Below are positions 58,716 to 64,000 of a DNA stretch of 64,000 nucleotides, in pieces. Under the pieces are notes generated by a model, which ran no database searches, was not told the DNA's origin, and was given only the letters and a program-made list of their open reading frames with translations. The translations under genes were made by a program, and so were the position numbers. Positions within the stretch are counted from its first letter, which is position 1. Each line of letters begins with the position of its first letter. The DNA is from Gallionella sp. (GTDB taxonomy: Bacteria; Pseudomonadota; Gammaproteobacteria; Burkholderiales; Gallionellaceae): the NCBI GenBank assembly GCA_023229845.1, contig JALNYK010000014.1, forward strand, positions 9,102 to 73,101, given 5' to 3'.

Positions 58716-59797
58716 CTAGCACCCAATTCTTGACAGACTCTTCCAGCACCTATGCCATCAACAAGCGAGAATGCGCATTGTGAAATCATCGCTATCCGGT
58801 CGGGCATTCCTGACAAGTCCCTTATTGCTCGTTGGAAAGTTAACGAATTCGCCGTCTCTTTTGTTCCAATGTAAATGCCGGCGCCAATCGAATCGAGTTC
58901 TTTGGCGATGTCAACCTGATTGTCGGCCAACGCAACAAGCAACGCAGGCAGCCCCAAACAACAGCGCTCCCAACTTGCCGATCCACCCGCGCCTATCGCC
59001 AAGTCGGCCGCCGCCATCAGTTCGGCCATGCGCGAGGTCTGTATATGACAAGCATAACCTTGCGCAGCACACGCCTGCTGTATCTGCTCACGATAAGGAT
59101 GCTGCACACCAATCACAACATCGACATGCATGCCTTGATTGGCTATGCCCGTCAGTGCTTGGATTGCCAACCCGGTGTAATTATCTGCATCGACTCCGCC
59201 AAAGAACACCAAGATGCGCCTTACCTCGCCCGTGCGCGGTTTGACTTGTTCGCGCACCCTCCAAAACTCTTCACGCAACAGAGCGTAACGGGGACCGAGC
59301 AATAAACGGCAACGCTCGGGCACTTTGCCCACATAGCGCGTCTGCATATCCGCATAGTAGTTCTGATCCAGCAGCACATCGCAATCATGCTGGCGATCTG
59401 CAAGATCATCGATAGCCATGATTCCTTCGACAAAGCCTCGCATGGCGCGCTCCCAGCGAACGTCCAGCGCGTAGTGGTCGACAACTAGCCAATCCCACTT
59501 CCGATCCCCAAGCGCTTCGACAGTGCCCCTCGCATCCTGTGCCTGACTGGTTTCCAACCACTTCGAGTGCGCCAGATCGTCGAGGGGGGCTTCTACGACA
59601 TCGCTGTTTAATGGCACAAATTCCATGCCCTTAGCCGCCAGCATGTCGCGCAAATGAACTGGCAGACCTCGGCTGACAAAGCGTATCTGCGCACCTCGCT
59701 GTCGCAGCGCATCGGCCAAGGTCAAGCAGCGCATGAAGTGCCCGGTGCCGATCTGGCTGGTTGCATCGGCGCGGAAGGCAATGTGATACTCGGCCAT
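58712..59797 (-). CDS. pseG: UDP-2,4-diacetamido-trideoxy-altrose hydrolase
   Basis: A 361-residue GT-B-fold hydrolase that removes UDP before the PseI step. AFRADATSQIGTGHFMRCLTL at the start with the catalytic histidine, DWLVVDHYALDVRWERAM, AIDDLADRQHDCDVLLDQN, LVFFGGVDADNYTG and AIGAGGSASWERCCLGLP match PseG. ATG 59797 has AAGG seven bases upstream and lies 2 bp after the pseF stop; a GTG at 59812 is less likely. Confidence 0.93.
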   Translation of the reverse strand: MAEYHIAFRADATSQIGTGHFMRCLTLADALRQRGAQIRFVSRGLPVHLRDMLAAKGMEFVPLNSDVVEAPLDDLAHSKWLETSQAQDARGTVEALGDRKWDWLVVDHYALDVRWERAMRGFVEGIMAIDDLADRQHDCDVLLDQNYYADMQTRYVGKVPERCRLLLGPRYALLREEFWRVREQVKPRTGEVRRILVFFGGVDADNYTGLAIQALTGIANQGMHVDVVIGVQHPYREQIQQACAAQGYACHIQTSRMAELMAAADLAIGAGGSASWERCCLGLPALLVALADNQVDIAKELDSIGAGIYIGTKETANSLTFQRAIRDLSGMPDRIAMISQCAFSLVDGIGAGRVCQELGAR

Positions 59798-59799
59798 GC

Positions 59800-60495
59800 C
59801 TACGCCTTGCACCCCATGATAATTGGCGCCAGTATTTCGGCTCTCTCCCAGTCATCTGGAGTGTCGATGTCTTGTACTCGCCAACGGGGAACCATGATCG
59901 GTTTCGAATATTGGTCAAAGATGCGTTTTTCCTCCAACCAGGCAGCCGGACGCCCCCAATAAAACTGGCCCGCATCATGAAGTGCCACAGGTAAATCTTG
60001 AGAGCGTGTCGCAAAATGTTCCGGAAAGAACATCTCTATGCCGCCCCCGGCAGTTTGCTTGAACGAGCGAAAGATCGGTGCCGCAAAATCGGTAACGCTA
60101 AATGCGTAATCCCAAGCGCCCGCACTCAATTCATCCCATCCGCGCTTCAGGTCGTCCATCTGAATGAACGGCGCAGTTGCATAGATACAACATACGGCCT
60201 CGAGATCGAGGCCTTGATCCAGAACCCATCGTGTCGCATGTGCCACGACAGGGGTAGTTCCCGCGTAGTCATTGGAGAGTTCTTCAGGGCGCACAAAGGG
60301 GACATTTGCCCCCCATCGTTTTGCTACGTCTGCAATCTCCATATCGTCGGTCGAAACGATGATGCGATCAAATAGCCCAGACGATTGGGCGGCCTCGATC
60401 GACCATGCGATCATCGGCTTGCCGCAGAACAGCTTGATGTTTTTGCGAGGAATGCGCTTGCTCCCTCCGCGCGCCGGGATAACCGCGATCTTCAT
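59800..60495 (-). CDS. pseF: CMP-pseudaminic acid synthetase
   Basis: A 231-residue cytidylyltransferase of the NeuA family. IAVIPARGGSKRIPRKNIK, KPMIAWSIEAAQSSGLFDRI, VSTDDMEIADVA and a late QDIDTPDDWERAE are typical. It makes CMP-Pse from Pse and CTP. Overlaps pseC by ATGA and leads pseG by 2 bp. Confidence 0.94.
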   Translation of the reverse strand: MKIAVIPARGGSKRIPRKNIKLFCGKPMIAWSIEAAQSSGLFDRIIVSTDDMEIADVAKRWGANVPFVRPEELSNDYAGTTPVVAHATRWVLDQGLDLEAVCCIYATAPFIQMDDLKRGWDELSAGAWDYAFSVTDFAAPIFRSFKQTAGGGIEMFFPEHFATRSQDLPVALHDAGQFYWGRPAAWLEEKRIFDQYSKPIMVPRWRVQDIDTPDDWERAEILAPIIMGCKA

Positions 60496-61661
60496 CTTGC
60501 AGTAGCGAGCTGCAACGATTCGATGACGCGATCCTGCATAGCCTCGGTCAGGCCCGGATACATCGGCAGGCTTATCGCTTCAGCGTAATACTGCTCCGCT
60601 GCCGGACAATGCCCAGCCTTGAATCCCATGCCTTCATAGTAAGGCTGGCGATGCACAGGAATGTAATGCAGGTTCACGCCGATCCCCGCCGCGCGCAGTG
60701 CCTCAAATACCTGTCGATGCGTCTTGCCTGTCTGGTCAAGTTTGAGCCGGATGACATACAGGTGCAGCCCCGAATATCCATCGGGGTGCTGCCAAGGTGC
60801 GGTCACAGGCAGGCCCGCCAGCAGTTGGTCATATCGCTTAGCGATGGCATGCCGCTTGCTGACGAACTCATCCAGCCTCTGCATCTGACTTAAACCCAAG
60901 GCAGCTTGCAGATCGGTCATGCGGTAGTTGTAGCCCAGATCGATCTGCTGGTAATACCACGAACCCTCCGGCGCATGAGTCATCTCGTTCACGTCGCGTG
61001 TGATGCCATGACTGCGCAGCAACTGCATGCGTTTGGCCAACTGCGCATCGTTGGTCATAGCCATGCCACCTTCGGCGGTGGTGATGATCTTGACCGGGTG
61101 GAAGCTGAACACGGTGATGTCGGAATAGCGACAATTGCCTATGGGTTCTCCGCGATACTGGCCGCCGATGGCGTGCGAAGCATCTTCGATGATCTTAAAG
61201 CCGTAGCGCTGGCCTAAAGCATGGATCGCAGCCATATCGCAGGGTTGCCCGCACAGATGCACGGGAATCACCACCTTGGGCAGCTTCCCTGATCGTTCGG
61301 CTTGCGCCAGCTTCTCGGCCAGACGCGCCACACTCATGTTATAGGTGCGCGGATCGATATCCACGAAATCGACGTGCGCACCACAATAGAGTGCACAGTT
61401 CGCGCTCGCCACAAAAGTGATCGGCGTAGTCCAGACCAAATCACCCGGCTCTACACCTAGCGCCAAACAGGCGATGTGTAGGGCGCTGGTTGCGCTATTT
61501 ACTGCCACCGCATGCTGCGCGCCACAATATTCGGCCAAGCTCTTTTCGAAAGCGGGAACGGCCGGACCTTGCGTCAGGTAATCCGAACGCAACACATCGA
61601 TCACAGCCTGGATATCTGCTTCAGATATATCCTGCCGTCCGTAAGGAATCAACCCGGTCAT
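60492..61661 (-). CDS. pseC: UDP-4-keto-6-deoxy-AltNAc 4-aminotransferase
   Basis: A 389-residue DegT-family aminotransferase, second step of Pse synthesis. IPYGRQDISEADIQAVIDVL at the start, VAVNSATSALHIACLALGV, EDASHAIGGQYRGEPIGN, and the PLP lysine in SFHPVKIITTAEGGMAMT are as in PseC. ATG 61661 overlaps the pseB stop by ATGA. The longer frame to 61697 lies within pseB. Confidence 0.94.
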   Translation of the reverse strand: MTGLIPYGRQDISEADIQAVIDVLRSDYLTQGPAVPAFEKSLAEYCGAQHAVAVNSATSALHIACLALGVEPGDLVWTTPITFVASANCALYCGAHVDFVDIDPRTYNMSVARLAEKLAQAERSGKLPKVVIPVHLCGQPCDMAAIHALGQRYGFKIIEDASHAIGGQYRGEPIGNCRYSDITVFSFHPVKIITTAEGGMAMTNDAQLAKRMQLLRSHGITRDVNEMTHAPEGSWYYQQIDLGYNYRMTDLQAALGLSQMQRLDEFVSKRHAIAKRYDQLLAGLPVTAPWQHPDGYSGLHLYVIRLKLDQTGKTHRQVFEALRAAGIGVNLHYIPVHRQPYYEGMGFKAGHCPAAEQYYAEAISLPMYPGLTEAMQDRVIESLQLATAR

Positions 61662-62656
61662 ATCTTCCCGACTTTTCCACGGTTCTGTATGATCCATGCC
61701 TGCAGGGTTTCAACGCTCATCCACTCGGCGTTATTGTCCGAGCAATAGGTGAAGTCTTCGGCCACTTTCTTGCCATCCTTGATGCGAAATGGATCACTGC
61801 TCCAGTTATGAATCGCCGGCAGTATCTTGAAGTGCTCCGAATATTCGTAAGTATAGAGCGCGTCTTCTGTTCCTATCATCTGCTCGTGCAATTTTTCTCC
61901 AGGACGGATACCCACGATCTCGTGTTTTGCGCCCGGAACCGTGGCATTCGCCACTTCGGTCACTTTCATCGACGGAATCTTTTTGACGTAGATCTCACCG
62001 CCCACCATGTCTTCAAATGCATGCCATACCAGCTCGACACCTTGCTCCAGGGTGATCATGAAGCGTGTCATGCGGTCATCGGTGATCGGCAAGATCCCTT
62101 GATCGGCGATCGACAAAAAGAACGGAATGACGGAGCCGCGCGAGCCCATCACGTTGCCGTAACGCACAACACCAAAACGGGTATCGTGCGCGCCCGCGTA
62201 GGAATTACCCGCCACAAAGAGTTTGTCGGACGCAAGCTTGGTCGCACCATAGAGGTTGGCCGGGCTGCTGGCCTTGTCTGTTGAAAGCGCGACGACTCGT
62301 TTCACGCCGCGATCGATACAGGCATCGATCAGGTTCATCGCACCGATGACATTGGTCTTTACGCACTCGAACGGGTTGTATTCGGCCGTGGGCACAATCT
62401 TGGTCGCGGCGGCATGCACCACATAATCGATGCCATCCAATGCGCGAGCCAGACGATCCTTGTCGCGCACATCCCCGATGAAGAAACGCACACGCGAGTC
62501 ATTGGCATAGAGCTTGGCCATTTCCCATTGTTTCATTTCATCCCGCGAATAGATCACCAGACGGCGAGGGTTGTATTTAGCCAGAGTCATCGGCACGAAA
62601 GTGTGACCGAACGAGCCCGTGCCTCCAGTTATTAATATATTTTTCCCACTTAACAT
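61658..62656 (-). CDS. pseB: UDP-GlcNAc 4,6-dehydratase (inverting)
   Basis: A 332-residue SDR that starts Pse synthesis. ILITGGTGSFGHTF, VIYSRDEMKQWEMAKLY, FFIGDVRDKDRLARAL, HAAATKIVPTAEYNPFEC, STDKASSPANLYGATKLASD with the catalytic tyrosine and lysine, and GIRPGEKLHEQMI identify PseB. A preceding small frame ends TAATG over its start codon, so translation is coupled. GAGG is five bases upstream. Confidence 0.96.
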   Translation of the reverse strand: MLSGKNILITGGTGSFGHTFVPMTLAKYNPRRLVIYSRDEMKQWEMAKLYANDSRVRFFIGDVRDKDRLARALDGIDYVVHAAATKIVPTAEYNPFECVKTNVIGAMNLIDACIDRGVKRVVALSTDKASSPANLYGATKLASDKLFVAGNSYAGAHDTRFGVVRYGNVMGSRGSVIPFFLSIADQGILPITDDRMTRFMITLEQGVELVWHAFEDMVGGEIYVKKIPSMKVTEVANATVPGAKHEIVGIRPGEKLHEQMIGTEDALYTYEYSEHFKILPAIHNWSSDPFRIKDGKKVAEDFTYCSDNNAEWMSVETLQAWIIQNRGKVGKI

Positions 62657-62838
62657 TATGGCCTCAACAAATCATAGAAATTCGGTCCAACCATCTCGAT
62701 TCTAATCGCCGAATCTTTCCCGAAAACTTGTCCACCACATCGCAATATCGTTGGCGATTGGTAACGATGACATTCGCCTCTTTCTTGAATTGGTCCGCTC
62801 GGAATGAAAAAATTTGGACTTCTTGTGGAGCGTTTCAT
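62656..62838 (-). CDS. Small ORF coupled to pseB
   Basis: A 60-residue frame starting MKRSTRSPNFFIPSG and ending NFYDLLRP. GGAGGTGA lies six bases before ATG 62838, one of the best ribosome sites in the window, and its stop TAA shares a base with the pseB ATG (TAATG). I do not recognise the protein. It is basic at the start and has two cysteines (CHRYQ, RCGG). It may be a leader peptide or a small glycan-linked protein, or the tail of a lost gene. Confidence 0.5.
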   Translation of the reverse strand: MKRSTRSPNFFIPSGPIQERGECHRYQSPTILRCGGQVFGKDSAIRIEMVGPNFYDLLRP

Positions 62839-62863
62839 ACACAATCACCTCCAGTTCGCACAA

Positions 62864-63820
62864 TCAAACCTTGTTTAGCATGTCTTGGTAAGACAATGCA
62901 ATTCCTGCCTTTAAGAGCATCTGTCGTTTCCAGCCCAGAGCATTGATACGCGACACATCCGTCAACTTCCGCATCGTCCCGTCCGGCTTGGAAACATCGA
63001 AGGTCAACTCGCCGCCGAACCCCACCACCTCCCTGACCAGTTCTGCCAGTTCGCGTATCGTCAGGTCCTCGCCGCAGCCCACGTTCACCAGCGGCGGCTG
63101 GTCGCTCCCGAACAACGGCTGCAGCGTTTCTTCCGGCTGTTCCAGCAGGTAGATACAGGCCTCCGCCATGTCGTCGCTGTACAGGAATTCGCGCTTCGGC
63201 GTGCCGGTGCCCCATACCACCACTTCTTTGTCGCCGCGCTGTTTGGCTTCGTGCATCTTGCGGATCAATGCGGGCAGCACATGCGAGTTATTCAGGTCGT
63301 AGTTGTCGCCCGGGCCGTACAGGTTGGTCGGCATCGCGGCCATATATTTCGTGCCGTACTGGCGGTTGTACGACCAGCACATCTCGATGCCGGCGATCTT
63401 GGCCAGCGCGTAAGGACGGTTGGTCGGCTCCAACGGGCCGGTGAGCAAATATTCTTCCTTGATCGGCTGCGGGCAGTCTTTGGGATAGATGCACGAGGAG
63501 CCGAGGAACAACAGGCGCTGAACATCGTTGCGCCAAGATTCGTGGATCACGTTGGTCTGGATCGCCAGATTCTGCTGGATGAATTCCGCCGGATAGGTGT
63601 TGTTAGCGTGAATGCCGCCGACCTTGGCCGCAGCCAGCAGCACATACTCCGGCTTCTCCGCGGCGAAGAAGTCGCGCACGGCGGCCTGGTCGGTCAGATC
63701 CAGTTCGGCGTGCGTGCGCGTGACGAGATTCTGGTATCCCTTCGCCTGCAACTGCCGCATCAGCGCCGAGCCGACTAGGCCGCGATGGCCGGCAACATAG
63801 ATTTTGCTGTCTTGTTTCAT
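62864..63820 (-). CDS. fcl: GDP-L-fucose synthase
   Basis: A 318-residue SDR with epimerase and reductase activity that turns GDP-4-keto-6-deoxymannose into GDP-L-fucose. IYVAGHRGLVGSALMRQL, LLAAAKVGGIHANNTYPAEF, LFLGSSCIYPKDCPQPIKEE, the Y-x3-K in RPYALAKIAGIEMCW and TNLYGPGDNYD are diagnostic. ATG 63820 is chosen. It follows gmd by 13 bp, forming the usual pair. Its GC is higher than that of the genes that follow. Confidence 0.96.
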   Translation of the reverse strand: MKQDSKIYVAGHRGLVGSALMRQLQAKGYQNLVTRTHAELDLTDQAAVRDFFAAEKPEYVLLAAAKVGGIHANNTYPAEFIQQNLAIQTNVIHESWRNDVQRLLFLGSSCIYPKDCPQPIKEEYLLTGPLEPTNRPYALAKIAGIEMCWSYNRQYGTKYMAAMPTNLYGPGDNYDLNNSHVLPALIRKMHEAKQRGDKEVVVWGTGTPKREFLYSDDMAEACIYLLEQPEETLQPLFGSDQPPLVNVGCGEDLTIRELAELVREVVGFGGELTFDVSKPDGTMRKLTDVSRINALGWKRQMLLKAGIALSYQDMLNKV

Positions 63821-63833
63821 TTGGACTGCCCGA

Positions 63834-64000
63834 TCATTCGTTGTGATCCAGCACCTTGTAGCCATGCTTCTTGACCAGTTCGTCGCGTTCGGATGTCTTG
63901 AGGTCTTCGCGCACCATTTCGGCCACCAATTCCTTGAACGTCACCTTGGGTGTCCAACCGAGCTTCTCTTTGGCCTTGCTCGGGTCACCCAACAATGTCT
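63834..64000 (-). CDS. gmd: GDP-mannose 4,6-dehydratase (C-terminal end)
   Basis: Only about 54 C-terminal residues are inside the window; the rest lies beyond the right edge. GDPSKAKEKLGWTPKVTFKE followed by LVAEMVREDL is the conserved tail of Gmd. It supplies GDP-4-keto-6-deoxymannose to the adjoining Fcl. Confidence 0.9.
   Translation of the reverse strand, partial: TLLGDPSKAKEKLGWTPKVTFKELVAEMVREDLKTSERDELVKKHGYKVLDHNE

Overview
The window looks like chromosomal DNA from a betaproteobacterium, most plausibly a Nitrosomonadales / Gallionellaceae-type organism. That placement rests on high GC, the algH-ruvX-pyrB-pyrC' order, a DUF4124-glutaredoxin protein, a gcvTHP operon behind a tandem glycine riboswitch, and many short palindromic repeats. 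It is an inference from gene content; no rRNA or tRNA gene was found.

Layout. 1-883: start of a SulP anion transporter (minus). 1301-3564: arsenic resistance (arsR, LMW-PTPase-type arsC, ACR3 efflux pump) with a repeat composite between arsC and the pump. 3763-6497: a small unknown protein, a thioredoxin/CcdA-like fusion and a zinc-type CDF exporter. 6509-9598: a cation/proton antiporter, an MscS channel and an unusual DapB-like reductase. 9876-11064: an XRE / AbiEii-type nucleotidyltransferase toxin-antitoxin pair. 11290-16912: a putative glycosylglycerate (compatible solute) cluster with a GT81-like synthase, an MscS-like membrane protein, a second GKG/DxD glycosyltransferase, and a fusion of a mannosyl/glucosyl-3-phosphoglycerate phosphatase to a MOFRL glycerate kinase. 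17046-20971: a P-type ATPase, dgkA, a small membrane protein and tpx. 21178-26132: gcvP, gcvH and gcvT read leftward from one promoter through a tandem glycine riboswitch and an intrinsic terminator; the second aptamer carries a long repeat-derived stem. 26233-30408: DNA repair (xth, an nth-like gene), the DUF4124-glutaredoxin protein and prlC with a small repeat inserted in frame. 30549-32616: a small defence-like patch (unknown protein, HNH nuclease, MntA/HepT pair). 32661-36195: inactive-type dihydroorotase pyrC', pyrB, ruvX and algH, with a 153-bp MITE-like element between pyrB and ruvX. 36244-43025: trkH/trkA, an inositol-phosphatase family enzyme, a thioredoxin-fold protein, then rsmE, a tautomerase and argA on the plus strand.

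43033-64000 is one long leftward surface-polysaccharide region, with many genes overlapping by ATGA. Read in the direction of transcription it has gmd and fcl (GDP-L-fucose), a small coupled ORF, pseB, pseC, pseF, pseG, a formyltransferase and pseI (CMP-pseudaminic acid). These are followed by a capsule-type glycosyltransferase, a PhyH dioxygenase, two FkbM methyltransferases, an MsbA-like ABC exporter, further glycosyltransferases and methyltransferases, a DegT aminotransferase and two SDR enzymes. The usual acetyltransferase PseH is not seen and a formyltransferase sits in the pathway, which suggests an N-formylated pseudaminic acid. Base composition drops visibly in the middle of this region (about 47-62 kb), consistent with horizontal exchange.

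The most interesting items are the glycosylglycerate cluster with its phosphatase-glycerate kinase fusion, the repeat-expanded glycine riboswitch, the formyltransferase-containing Pse locus with a tiny coupled leading ORF, and two MITE-like elements lying next to coding starts or in conserved operons.
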